From the NCBI GenBank assembly GCA_004292955.1, contig RDXX01000081.1, positions 1-64,000 on the forward strand: 64,000 nucleotides of DNA, given 5' to 3'. Source of the stretch: Oscillatoriales cyanobacterium. Its GTDB lineage: Bacteria > Cyanobacteriota > Cyanobacteriia > Cyanobacteriales > Microcoleaceae. Shown one piece after another: positions 8,550 through 17,600 of the stretch (positions within the stretch are counted from its first letter, which is position 1; every line of letters begins with the position of its first letter). Made by a program: the position numbers and the translations under genes. The notes beneath the pieces are model-generated. The model did not search any database. It was given only the letters and a program-made list of their open reading frames with translations, and had not been told where the DNA came from.

Positions 8550-9398
8550 CTAAGCTGCTGCTGGCAAAAAGTCTCGGATTAGCTGCAAATATGTTGCGGC
8601 ATCCTCCAGCATTGGAAAGTGAGCTGTATTGGGAATTATAACAAATTCTACTTTTTTGCTGAGGGAGGCTGCTTGTTCTCCCATGGCGGCGGGGATAATT
8701 TGATCGAATTCTCCAGCTACCAGCAGTGTGGGCACACTCAACCGTGCAAATTCCTGGGGCATTTCCTCGGCTGCTCTTTTGCTAACTGCTGTCACCATTG
8801 TACCGATCGCAGCTTCCTCGTCTGCCATTAAGAAATCCTTGAGAAATGCTAAACTGACGGCTGTGGGGAGAGATTGGCGCAAAAACCGAGCCATAAAGAT
8901 GCGATCGGCAAACGGAATAGCAGCCAGCCAAGACGGGCGAAATTTGACTACATAGCCGCCGAATTTATGAAAAGTTGTGAAGGCTTTCTCATCGTATTCA
9001 AAAATGCCGCTGCAAGTGAGAATGGCTTTTTCTACTTTTTCGGGGTAAAGGTTGAGAAATAAAGTAGCAATAGATGCTCCTGTAGAGTGAGCGTTGAGAA
9101 AGACGCGGCTTAAATTCAGAGCTTCTAATAATTCGGCTAAGTCGCGGGCGTAGGTTTCGAGCTCGTAACTGGACTCAGGAGGTGATGGCGGTAAGGGCGA
9201 TCGACCAAAACCTCTCATATCGTACAGCAAACAATCAAAGTCATTGGCGATCGCCTGTGCAGTGCTTTCCCAGTAGCGGGCTGAGCCAGCCCAGCCGTGG
9301 AGAAATACCATAACTGGTTTGCCGCTGGGTTGGGCGCTATTGTCTGCTGTTATCCACTCGTAATAATGTTCTACACCGCGAACTGAAATGAAAGACAT
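8550..9398 (-). CDS. Alpha/beta-fold hydrolase
   Basis: This 282-aa protein shows the classic layout. The oxyanion loop is in VMVFLHGWAGSARYW, the DMRGFGRS motif follows, the nucleophile elbow is LNAHSTGAS (Ser in H-S-T-G), the acid is in VAGEFDQIIP and the catalytic His is in PNTAHFPMLED. The substrate is not predictable. There is no signal peptide, so it is cytoplasmic. It is oriented like its neighbours but separated by about 150-190 bp on each side, so it is probably transcribed alone. Confidence 0.92.
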   Translation of the reverse strand: MSFISVRGVEHYYEWITADNSAQPSGKPVMVFLHGWAGSARYWESTAQAIANDFDCLLYDMRGFGRSPLPPSPPESSYELETYARDLAELLEALNLSRVFLNAHSTGASIATLFLNLYPEKVEKAILTCSGIFEYDEKAFTTFHKFGGYVVKFRPSWLAAIPFADRIFMARFLRQSLPTAVSLAFLKDFLMADEEAAIGTMVTAVSKRAAEEMPQEFARLSVPTLLVAGEFDQIIPAAMGEQAASLSKKVEFVIIPNTAHFPMLEDAATYLQLIRDFLPAAA

Positions 9399-9584
9399 GA
9401 TATTGATTTTAGATTTTAGATTTTAGATTCTAACTCATAATTGTTCACTAAATACCCAAATTCCCGACTTCTTAAAGAAGTCAGGAATCTCAAAACTACA
9501 TTTATCCAAAAATCTGCGTTAATCTGCGTCAATCCGCCCACATCTGCGGTCAAAAATCATACACATAGAAACCAACCATAAAGC

Positions 9585-10313
9585 TTAAGCTGCCGAAGCG
9601 GCCAACCAGAATAAACCATCTACTAACAGCGTGCTAAAAACTGCTCCGCTGAAGGCGCGCCAGTGTAATTGACGATCGCGCAAACTGATCAAACCCACAG
9701 TCAAAAGTACAGCAATTAAAACGATCGCACAACCAATACCCCAAGGAGTGTCAATTTGCCCGATCGCACTTTGGAAAATCGGCATAGCCAATTCCGGTTC
9801 CGCGTGCATCACTTGTCTCCAGTAAGGCATCAAACCTGTCAAGTAAAAATATATGTCGGTAATAGCGGTTCCCAGTAACGAACCTAAATAAAAATATGCT
9901 CCAACTTTCCCCCAAGATTTACCCAAACACCAAATCGCAAATGGCAAACCAATTGCTTCTATCGGTAAGTGCAAAATTGGTTCCCATCTAAACCAGCCCC
10001 AATAAATCGAACCAGCCAGCCAACATCCGGCAAATCCCAATAATAAGTCTCCCCAAAGTTGAGTTTTTGGGCGGAAAATTAAGATTAAACTAAGTACGAA
10101 CCAGGGGATAGTTGATAGCAAACTGATGGTGGGATACAAACGCACTAATGGTGCTTGCACAAAGACTGGAATTGAGACTAAAAATGCTGATGCGCCAAAT
10201 ACCAACCACTGCTGAATGCTCTTGCTTCTATCTGAAGAAGATACAGGATTTTCTATGCCGGTAAAAGTAGCAGTAGATGCGATCGCCGATGATAATAAAT
10301 TAAAGTTAAACAA
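9585..10313 (-). CDS. DUF3120 integral membrane protein
   Basis: This 242-aa protein has about six hydrophobic segments and matches my recall of the cyanobacterial DUF3120 family through VFVQAPLVRLYP, WGDLLLGFAGCWLAGSIYWGW and EPILHLPIEAIGLPFA. The function is unknown. Its start overlaps the end of the upstream hydrolase-like gene by 8 bp, so the two are co-transcribed and probably translationally coupled. The variable N-terminal 30 residues contain no signal sequence. Confidence 0.85.
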   Translation of the reverse strand: MFNFNLLSSAIASTATFTGIENPVSSSDRSKSIQQWLVFGASAFLVSIPVFVQAPLVRLYPTISLLSTIPWFVLSLILIFRPKTQLWGDLLLGFAGCWLAGSIYWGWFRWEPILHLPIEAIGLPFAIWCLGKSWGKVGAYFYLGSLLGTAITDIYFYLTGLMPYWRQVMHAEPELAMPIFQSAIGQIDTPWGIGCAIVLIAVLLTVGLISLRDRQLHWRAFSGAVFSTLLVDGLFWLAASAA

Positions 10314-10890
10314 CTGATTGGACTCCGTACTGTTTCAATAAGTGAACTAAAAATGTTGCTGCGGTGGCTGGTTTCGTCGTCTCGATGCGATCGGCTGTTT
10401 GACTGATTTGCCAACCTTGCGCGGTTTGGGGCGATCGCCACAAATCCAAATGTTCAACGGGGCGATCGGCATAAAAACTGTCTTCACCGCCACCGAGAAT
10501 AGCTGAACTCCAGTGTGTAAAGCTATCGTGGCTGATCCGGTGAATCGGGAAATTGCCCCCCAGGGGTACTCCCCAACCGTCCAAAGCAATGAATGCAGCG
10601 ACTTTCCCGCCGATTTGTTGCCACATCCACGCAGCCCCGATCGCCCCGGCTACTCCAGCCGAAAAACTAACGAATACTAGACTTTCTCCTGTCAACTCTT
10701 GACTGCACAAAAAGTGGAATATGTCAAGGGCTGAAAAAGGTGGCTGTTTATGAGCTGGGAAAATCTTAACAGAGTAAGATCTTTGGATATTTTGCCGAGG
10801 TTCTACGTTTCCCCAAACTTCCGAAAGTCCCTCTAGGAAACAATCAGTGAGTTTTGGGTCGTGGATTCCGGGGCAAATTACCAGTCTCAT
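10306..10890 (-). CDS. Small alpha/beta-hydrolase-like protein
   Basis: This 194-aa protein begins with a hydrolase-type strand (MRLVICPGIHDP) and has a nucleophile-elbow-like FVSFSAGVAGA near residue 80. A later conserved His is harder to place, so activity is uncertain. It is the first gene of a two-gene unit with the DUF3120 membrane protein, overlapping it by 8 bp. The pairing suggests a shared role at a membrane, but nothing in the sequence names it. Confidence 0.75.
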   Translation of the reverse strand: MRLVICPGIHDPKLTDCFLEGLSEVWGNVEPRQNIQRSYSVKIFPAHKQPPFSALDIFHFLCSQELTGESLVFVSFSAGVAGAIGAAWMWQQIGGKVAAFIALDGWGVPLGGNFPIHRISHDSFTHWSSAILGGGEDSFYADRPVEHLDLWRSPQTAQGWQISQTADRIETTKPATAATFLVHLLKQYGVQSVV

Positions 10891-11374
10891 TGTGCTTCAA
10901 TAAAATTAATCAAGAGCTTAACATAACTTTACTTTATTGTACACCATAACTAATTATATGCCATACGGGGGGATAGGATATTAAACTCATGATAGCGCAA
11001 AGTTTGAAGAATATCCCCCCAAAATAAACGCTGGGAACGCTGCAAACCTGCGGAATCCGAGGCAAGGCGAAAGAGTCTTAAGAAAACATAAAACTTATCC
11101 CCCCTAACCCCATTCCCTGTCAGGCTGAATAAAGTCTGATTCTAGTTCTAGTCACCCTACGAGTTTCGGGTCGGAACCAAAAAACCGATTCACGACTGAC
11201 ACTCATCAACCCGGTTTCTAGGATAAATCAGAGGTTTAGCCCGGAATTATCGGTGCAGAAACCGGGAATCAGCCCAGCGCGCGCAACTCGTGCGATCGCC
11301 AACAATCAAAAATCTCAGATCCACTCTTCATCCTGTCTGGATCTCTTAGAATAAATAAAATTGAGGAATACAAA
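10891..11374. other. Intergenic region between divergent genes
   Basis: I see no gene. It holds the divergent promoters for the genes at 10890 (leftward) and 11375 (rightward) plus degenerate AACCGGGTTT-type repeats around 11160-11260. Confidence 0.4.
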
Positions 11375-12577
11375 GTGGTTGCTTCTCCAGAAAAAATTGA
11401 ATTCAAAACATCTGCCGCACCGGCAAACAGCGATCGCGTAGCCGTCTTGCTGATGGGTTACGGCGAAGTCGAAAGCTACGACGATTTTGCGAATTACAAC
11501 GAACAAGCTTTAAACTTACTGACGGCAAAGTTTGCGCCAGTACCAAATTGGATTTATCCGCCACTGGCGAAGATTTTGGCAATTTTTGACTTGCACGAGT
11601 GGAGTCACCAACACGGTAAATTCGTGTCGCCCCACAATGCAATTTTTGAACAACAACGGGCGGGGATTGAACAGAATTTGCAGGAGAAATGGGGCGATAA
11701 AGTAAAAGTGTTCAAAGCTTTTAACTTTTGCGCGCCGTTTTTGCCGGAACAAGTAATCCCGCAAATTAAAGCAGAAGGATTTGACAAAATTCTGATTTAT
11801 CCGCTGTTGGTTGTTGATTCTGTTTTCACTAGCGGGATTGCTGTGGAACAGGTAAACAATGCTTTAGCACAAACCTTTGATGGTAAAGAACATTGGGTAA
11901 CAGGACAGCGTTATATTCCTTCTTTTTACGATGAACCAGCTTACATCCAGCTAATGGCGGATTTGGTTGAAGAGGAAATTAAAAACGATTTAGCTGTAGC
12001 ACATTTGCCTTCTCAGATTGGGATTGTGCTGATGAATCACGGTTGTCCGCACAAGGCGAAGGGCTTCACTTCGGGGATTGTGGAAAGTCAAGCTTTGTAC
12101 GATCGCGTGCGGGAACGTTTGATGTATCGTTATCCTTTGATTTCGGTGGGCTGGCTGAATCATGACACGCCGCTGATTGAATGGACTCAGCCGGATGCGA
12201 CGTTGGCTGCGAAGAATTTGATTGATTTGGGTGCAACTGCGATCGTGTTTATGCCGATCGGATTTGCGACAGAAAACCACGAAACTTTGTTAGATGTAGA
12301 CCACATTATTGAGGGTTTACAGAAGCAACGTCAAGGAGTTACTTACCGCAAATTGCCTTGTGTTAACGACCATCCTGAGTTCCTGAAAATGGCGGCAGAG
12401 TGGGCAAATCCTCAAATTGAAGCGTTGTTGAGTGAAAGTGCTGTGGCTGTGAATCCGAATTTGGTTGTTCGGGATCACGTGCATTCTCATAGCGATCATG
12501 GGCATAATCATGGCGATCATGGTCATTCTCACGGCGATCATGGGCACAATCATGGTGGGCACGGGCACAATCATTAA
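11375..12577 (+). CDS. Ferrochelatase-like protein with a His-rich C-terminal tail
   Basis: This 400-aa protein has a chelatase-type fold: VAVLLMGYGEVESYDDF at the start, KILIYPLLVVDSVFTSG in the middle, and NHGCPHKAKGF plus MPIGFATENHETLLD near the presumed active site. The last 30 residues are a run of His-Gly/Asp/Asn units (HGHNHGDHGHSHG) that should bind divalent metals. It starts at GTG 11375 behind TTGAGGAA. The normal ferrochelatase role is iron insertion into protoporphyrin IX. The tail points to nickel, cobalt or iron handling, but the metal and porphyrin cannot be assigned. Confidence 0.75.
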   Translation: MVASPEKIEFKTSAAPANSDRVAVLLMGYGEVESYDDFANYNEQALNLLTAKFAPVPNWIYPPLAKILAIFDLHEWSHQHGKFVSPHNAIFEQQRAGIEQNLQEKWGDKVKVFKAFNFCAPFLPEQVIPQIKAEGFDKILIYPLLVVDSVFTSGIAVEQVNNALAQTFDGKEHWVTGQRYIPSFYDEPAYIQLMADLVEEEIKNDLAVAHLPSQIGIVLMNHGCPHKAKGFTSGIVESQALYDRVRERLMYRYPLISVGWLNHDTPLIEWTQPDATLAAKNLIDLGATAIVFMPIGFATENHETLLDVDHIIEGLQKQRQGVTYRKLPCVNDHPEFLKMAAEWANPQIEALLSESAVAVNPNLVVRDHVHSHSDHGHNHGDHGHSHGDHGHNHGGHGHNH

Positions 12578-12899
12578 TTAGGATTTCAGAAACCGGGTTT
12601 TTGGGATAATACTGCGTTGAAGACGACAGATTAAGTAAAAACCCGGTTTCTTTGTGGGAGTGCGTAATACTTTCTGACTCGGCGGTTGAAACCGCGTCTA
12701 CACGAACGAAGTCCGCCTACGCGGACTAAGAAATTTAACCAGAATTTGGTATAAGTCGAGATTGATTTAGGTGAAAGGTCGATCGTACTTTGGTTGTTTG
12801 GAGAAGAGGGGCGATCGCACTTTCATCGAGGTGTTGGCAAAAGTGCGATCGCTTTTTAATTAATTTTGCGAAAATATGGCGATAGCTTGTTCAGTTTAC
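12578..12899. other. Intergenic region with an AACCGGGTTT inverted repeat
   Basis: CAGAAACCGGGTTTTT at 12589-12604 faces AAAAACCCGGTTTCTTTG at about 12636-12653. The same pair occurs at 20639-20703. No gene is visible. HIP1-like GCGATCGC sites cluster at 12810-12850. Confidence 0.55.
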
Positions 12900-13127
12900 T
12901 TATAATAAATCCAAAAACTTATCGAGGTCTATACGAGCCTGTTTTAAAATGTGAGCTAGAGTAGAACGCTTAACTGAGCGATGAGCTGGGACAGTCAATT
13001 TCAAGACTTCATCTGGCATAGCTTTTTGCAGTCGAATGTGGCTACCCCGTTGGCGGACAAATACCCATCCATCGCGCTGTAGTGCAGCAATAATCTGAGT
13101 ATAAGGAAGATTGGGAACTTTGCTCAT
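12900..13127 (-). CDS. hicA: HicA-type mRNA interferase toxin
   Basis: This 75-aa protein has the double-stranded-RNA-binding-like HicA fold. The catalytic His30 lies in RQRGSHIRLQ, and the typical LTVPAHRSVKR and LAHILKQARID follow. HicA cleaves mRNA when not bound by HicB. The start overlaps the hicB stop by 4 bp (ATGA), so it is translationally coupled and toxin production should depend on antitoxin translation. The length is normal and no key residue is missing, so the toxin is probably functional. Confidence 0.92.
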   Translation of the reverse strand: MSKVPNLPYTQIIAALQRDGWVFVRQRGSHIRLQKAMPDEVLKLTVPAHRSVKRSTLAHILKQARIDLDKFLDLL

Positions 13128-13327
13128 ACCACCAATTCTCTCACAATTGCACCTTCGGAAATGCTCAATTCATCTGCCATCGGCTCTAAGTAAAGTTCGA
13201 TCGCTTCTTGGATATTTGCCAATGCTTCGTCAATCGTTTCCCCTTCACTGATGCAGCCTGACAGTGAGGGAACATAGACGGTATATCCACCTTCGTCACT
13301 GGGTTCTAATACGACTTTGATGTTCAT
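13124..13327 (-). CDS. hicB: HicB-type antitoxin
   Basis: This 67-aa antitoxin has the partly degraded RNase H-like fold: DEGGYTVYVPSLSGCISEGET followed by DEALANIQEAIELYLE. It lacks a C-terminal DNA-binding extension, so autorepression, if present, must use another route. It is transcribed before hicA. It probably neutralises the partner toxin by direct binding. Confidence 0.92.
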   Translation of the reverse strand: MNIKVVLEPSDEGGYTVYVPSLSGCISEGETIDEALANIQEAIELYLEPMADELSISEGAIVRELVV

Positions 13328-13409
13328 AATTTCGGTGTCATGAGCGCTGACTTTTCTATTATAGATGATTTCGGGCGATCGGACTACTTATAATAGCAAA
13401 TAGCTGTAG

Positions 13410-13465
13410 GGTGCGTCGCCATCAGATATCTTCAAATGCGATCGAACATCTCACAGCGACGCACC
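13410..13465. repeat. GGTGCGTCGC inverted repeat (copy 1)
   Basis: GGTGCGTCGC at 13410-13419 faces GCGACGCACC at 13456-13465. A second copy with the same ends spans about 58636-58696, and a half site occurs near 58800. It appears to have inserted into, or replaced, the 5' part of a gene whose remnant follows at 13466-13555. Confidence 0.7.
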
Positions 13466-13555
13466 ATAATAGGTAAGTCAGCAGAAGGACTGATGCTTGC
13501 TGACAACCTCTCAAATCTTGATGAGTTGCTTGAAGCTATTAGAGAAAAAATATGA
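13466..13555 (+). pseudogene. C-terminal remnant of a small gene, possibly an antitoxin
   Basis: Directly after the repeat a start-less frame reads AEGLMLADNLSNLDELLEAI and stops in a TGA that overlaps the ATG of the next gene (ATGA at 13552). That overlap is typical of a real operon junction. The leucine-rich tail resembles the ends of small HicB/DUF1902-like antitoxins, but this is too short for a firm call. The 5' part is missing. Confidence 0.45.
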
Positions 13556-14151
13556 CTGCAAAAACAATTACTGATACTGCACTAGAGCGAATTTTAGCAA
13601 TTAAATGGGAGCCTGACGATAGTCGCGTTAACTCTCATATTGCCCTTTTGCGAGAATACTTGAGGCGTGCCGCACTGTGGGCAAAAGCTTTAGATTGTAC
13701 AGATGAATGGCCGTTTTTTGATGTGGCTGCTCATATCTGCCCTTTAGAGTGTGCCGATGATACTAATGTTAAACTGCTTAAGACTCATTTCACAGAAACA
13801 CCGTTTTATGTGGCGGGTATGATTGAGAAAACCTGCGAGTGGTTTCTCCATTGGGAGCGGGTAAAAAATTTACCAAAAGTTAGTGAAGTTACTTTACCTG
13901 AACCCTACGAACCGCTAATCATAATGTATGAACGCGGTGGCATATTCTCTATGGAACATGGATTTTTTGATTTTGCTGTTGGGAGTTTTCCTAGAGGTAA
14001 ATGGCAGCAATATGAGGAAATTATACCTTTGCTGAAACTAGATACAATAACTCTCGATCGAGTAGATATTGATTCGGGAGATGGGTTAAATGTAATTAAC
14101 TGGACAGTAGAGGGCGATTACACATCTAGCAAACGGAAGTTGCATCAATGA
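13552..14151 (+). CDS. Hypothetical protein
   Basis: I do not recognise this 199-aa soluble protein. It has two helical blocks (LLREYLRRAALWAKALDC and MIEKTCEWFLHWERV) followed by a beta-rich C-terminus with GKWQQYEEIIPLLKLD. The start overlaps the stop of an upstream remnant, and its own end overlaps the DUF433 gene by 4 bp. It therefore sits in a toxin-antitoxin-like operon and is probably co-translated with the next gene. Confidence 0.75.
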   Translation: MTAKTITDTALERILAIKWEPDDSRVNSHIALLREYLRRAALWAKALDCTDEWPFFDVAAHICPLECADDTNVKLLKTHFTETPFYVAGMIEKTCEWFLHWERVKNLPKVSEVTLPEPYEPLIIMYERGGIFSMEHGFFDFAVGSFPRGKWQQYEEIIPLLKLDTITLDRVDIDSGDGLNVINWTVEGDYTSSKRKLHQ

Positions 14152-14546
14152 CATCCCACACCTTAAATTTACCCGTTCAGCTACAGCAAGAAGCTGAAAA
14201 ACTGGCTACACTCCAAGGCATTTCCTTCGATCAGTTTATTCTCTGGGCTGTAGCCGAAAAAGTCGCTACCCTCAACCAGCGGAATGACGATCGCACTTTT
14301 CCTGAAATCACCTATGTGCGGGGCGCTAGTGGGGAACTCATACCTGTTTTGCGCGGCACCCGGTTGCGGGTGCAAACAGTAGTCATTGCAGCGCAGAAAT
14401 GGGCTTTATCTCCAAAGGAAATTGCCACTGAGTATGACATTAGTGAAGCTCAAGTAAACGAAGTTCTGGCTTTTTATGCGGCACATTCTCAGGAAATAGA
14501 CGCATCTATTGCCGCCGAGCAAATTATCGAAGCTGCCAATGTCTAA
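14148..14546 (+). CDS. DUF433 antitoxin-like protein
   Basis: This 132-aa protein has an N-terminal ribbon-helix-helix-like segment (LNLPVQLQQEAEKLATLQ) and a C-terminal DUF433 helix-turn-helix domain (VLRGTRLRVQTVVIAAQKW, then LSPKEIATEYDISEAQVNEV). DUF433 proteins are usually the antitoxin of a pair with a DUF5615 PIN-like nuclease. Here the partner that follows is cut to 19 codons, so this is an orphan antitoxin. It overlaps both neighbours in ATGA or ATG..TAA fashion. Confidence 0.85.
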   Translation: MTSHTLNLPVQLQQEAEKLATLQGISFDQFILWAVAEKVATLNQRNDDRTFPEITYVRGASGELIPVLRGTRLRVQTVVIAAQKWALSPKEIATEYDISEAQVNEVLAFYAAHSQEIDASIAAEQIIEAANV

Positions 14547-14598
14547 ACCGCTATTGCATCTGGATGCTGATACTTCTATTAAAGCTTTGCAAAGCTAA
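14539..14598 (+). pseudogene. Truncated DUF5615 PIN-like toxin
   Basis: An ATG inside the end of the DUF433 gene opens a frame of 19 residues, MSKPLLHLDADTSIKAL.., ending in TAA. The HLDADTS start is the usual beginning of DUF5615 nucleases, in which the Asp is part of the active site. Everything after residue 19 is gone and the next gene begins 30 bp later on the opposite strand. It is the decayed toxin of the DUF433 pair. Confidence 0.6.
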
Positions 14599-14627
14599 AA
14601 AAATCTGGATGAGTTTTGTAAGAATTG

Positions 14628-17600
14628 TCAAACGCCAATGGCGGTGAAGGCAGCCCAATAATAAGGTTCAGCAAAGGGAAAGGGCTTGCGGTTCAGTGCG
14701 CTATGTAGAAGAGCATAAACAAAGCGTGTGCGTTCTTTTAGGGTCAATCTATCGAATACTTGGTCGATTTGAGGTTCGAGGTCTTTTAATAAGATTTTCA
14801 GCCCCTCTGAGGTCAGATTCCGCATCCATTGCTGTGCCTCATTGAGAGCAGTAACCGTTGACAGAGTTTCTAAGTTTTCATAGAACCGCATCAGTAATAA
14901 AGTGCTGGCGAGTTGATCTACCTCCCAAAGGGTACTGACGATACTAGGGCTACCTGCCAAGAGAAAGCCAAAAGGTAAACCGATATATTCATCGCTAGTT
15001 TTGGATTCTGTCAATCCAGTTTCGGAGGCGCAGAGGGTGACAAGACGACATTGATTTAGGTCAAGATTCAAGATTTCCAGCAGTGTCAAACGTTCGTTAT
15101 TTGCCAACACCAGGAATGATTCCAAAGGCGAGTCAGGCTCAAACTTGCTGTGACAGGCGAAATGGATACAGTTGGCAAGTCTGAGATGCGAGTTTAGAAT
15201 TGCGTTCTTGTTGGCATTATCTCTTACCAACAAATCATTAGATTGGAATTGGTGACAGATGTTAGTGGCTTGCAGTTCAAGTAAATAGAGGTCTTTGGTA
15301 GGATTGGCAATCGCGAACAGGTGAGAGAAATTAGGGCGTTGTCGCTGTTTCACCTGTTGCAGCAGTAGGCAACTGGGGGCATAGCTGACTCCACCAGGGA
15401 ATAAGTCGAGAAGGCACGACTCTGATTTGGACAGGGATACAGTGATAGAAGAATCGATTTCATCGGTGTATCCGCTTTTAAAATCCCTTTCGTGGGAGAT
15501 TGGCAACGCATGAAGGGGGAAAAGATGCAGGAAGCGATGGGGAATTAAAATTAATCGATCGCACTGTTTCGGAATATTCTCTAAAATCCGATCTAGCTGC
15601 AAAATCTCAGCTAGGTTTTGGAAGCGAGAGGCTAGTTTTTCCTGCCATTGAGGTTTTCTTTCTGGTGGTTTACTCTCTTCGTAATCTTTCCTATACTCGT
15701 CATACCAATTTACCAAGGCTTCAAAGTTTGCTGTTGAAGATTGCCAGATGATGGGTGTTGGGGTTTGCGGGGTGATGATGAAAGTGAAAAATTTGTCGCC
15801 TGTAATGTACCACTCAAGAATAGCGGTGTTTTCACCTGTCAGAGTTTGAATGTCTTTGTAGAGGATGGGCTGAACTTTTTGGGTTAGGCTGAAGTGAGGA
15901 TCGATCGGTGTAATTTCACGAGCAATCAATTCATCGAGTTGTTTACGCAGTTTGGTGAGATGAGTAAAATCGCGGCTAGTGGGTAGGCTGTCGATTTGGA
16001 GGCTGCGTTCTCCCGATATTGTGCCACCGTTGCTGTTACGATTTGTCTGTTGGTTGTCTAGTCGGCGCTGTTCGGCATCAATTTCTCGACGCAGGCGCGA
16101 GAGTTCGTTGATAACTGTTTCGGGAATATCGCCTTTGGGATATAAGTCGCGGGTGGCGAGGAGTTCTACTAAGTTGCGGGCTTTGCTGCGTTCGGCGTAT
16201 TCTATGGCTGCGGTGTAGTTTTTTAGTTCTATGCAAACTTCTACCATATTTTGGTAGAGTTTATTCCATTCTTCGGCTAATTTCTGTTTACTTTCATCTC
16301 CAGAATGAATCTCATCTCGCAAAATCTCAACATTATTAATCGCATCAGCAAAGGTATTATAAGCTAACTGTAGGTTAGGAACATCTCGATAGGCAAGCCC
16401 CAAATTTAATAAGGTTTCAGCATGGTTTTGGGGAAATGCTTGGCGGGTGATGACTTCGAGTGCAACGGTGTAAAATCCGATCGCTTTTTCTAGATTATCA
16501 GCTTTATCTCCCCTGATTCTGTTACGGTAGGCATTTGCCAGATTTATTTGCGTATTTGCCCAATATTCGGGAAAAGACTCACGGGTGTAGACGGTTAATG
16601 CAGCAGTGCAAGATGCGATCGCCATTTCGATATTCTGTGCTTTCTCTCCCATGATTCTGTTACTGTAGGCATTTCCCAGATTATTTTGCGTCATCGCCCA
16701 TTTTTCGGGAAAGGTATCGCGGCTGTAGACGGTTAATGCAGCATTGTAAGATGCGATCGCCATTTCGATATTATCAGCCCTATCTCCCCTGATTCTGTTA
16801 CTGTAGGCAATTGCCAGATTATTTTGCGTCATCGCCCATTGCTCGGGAAAGGTATCGCGGGTGTAGACGCATAATGCACTCTGATAACACTCCATCGACT
16901 GTTCGATATTCTCAGCTTTCTCACCCTTGATTCTATGACTGTAGGCTACTGCTAGATTATTTTGCGTCATCGCCCAATCTTCGGGAAAGGCATCGCGGGT
17001 GTAGACGATTAATGCAGCAGTGTAAAATGCGATCGCCCCTTCCAAATTATTCGCACGATCGCCTAGAGGATATTGTTGGTAAAGATTCCCCAGTCGCCCC
17101 AAAGCAGCCGCCTCTCGTAGGCTATCTTTGAAATTCCTAGCAATTGCTAAAGACTGCTCATATAGATCGAATACCCGTTCCCACAATCCTAAGTCACGGT
17201 AAATATCACCTAACTGTAACAAAGTGTCAGATTCCGCCAGGCGGAAGTTCAATTCTCTTTGCAAAACAAGTGACTTCTCAAAGAAATGAATTGCCCGATC
17301 GATCTCCTGTGAATAATCCTCATGTTGGCGCGTGTTTACCCGGTTTGCATAAGCATTAGCAACTCGATTGTATAGGGTTGCTAATGCAGGAGTTTCCAGA
17401 GTTTGTTGCTCTAGATTTTCTACTTGTTCTAACAGTTCATCTAGGGGTAAAGTCGGTCTTTTCTCAGGCTCAATCAGCAGAAAAATTTCCCCATTCCTGT
17501 TAATCACACCCGTTGCTTCCACCGTCGGTGCTACAAAGCGAAATACGCCACTCCGCCAACTCCAAAAATCCGGCGCTTCCAAACTCAAACGACTCAAAAT

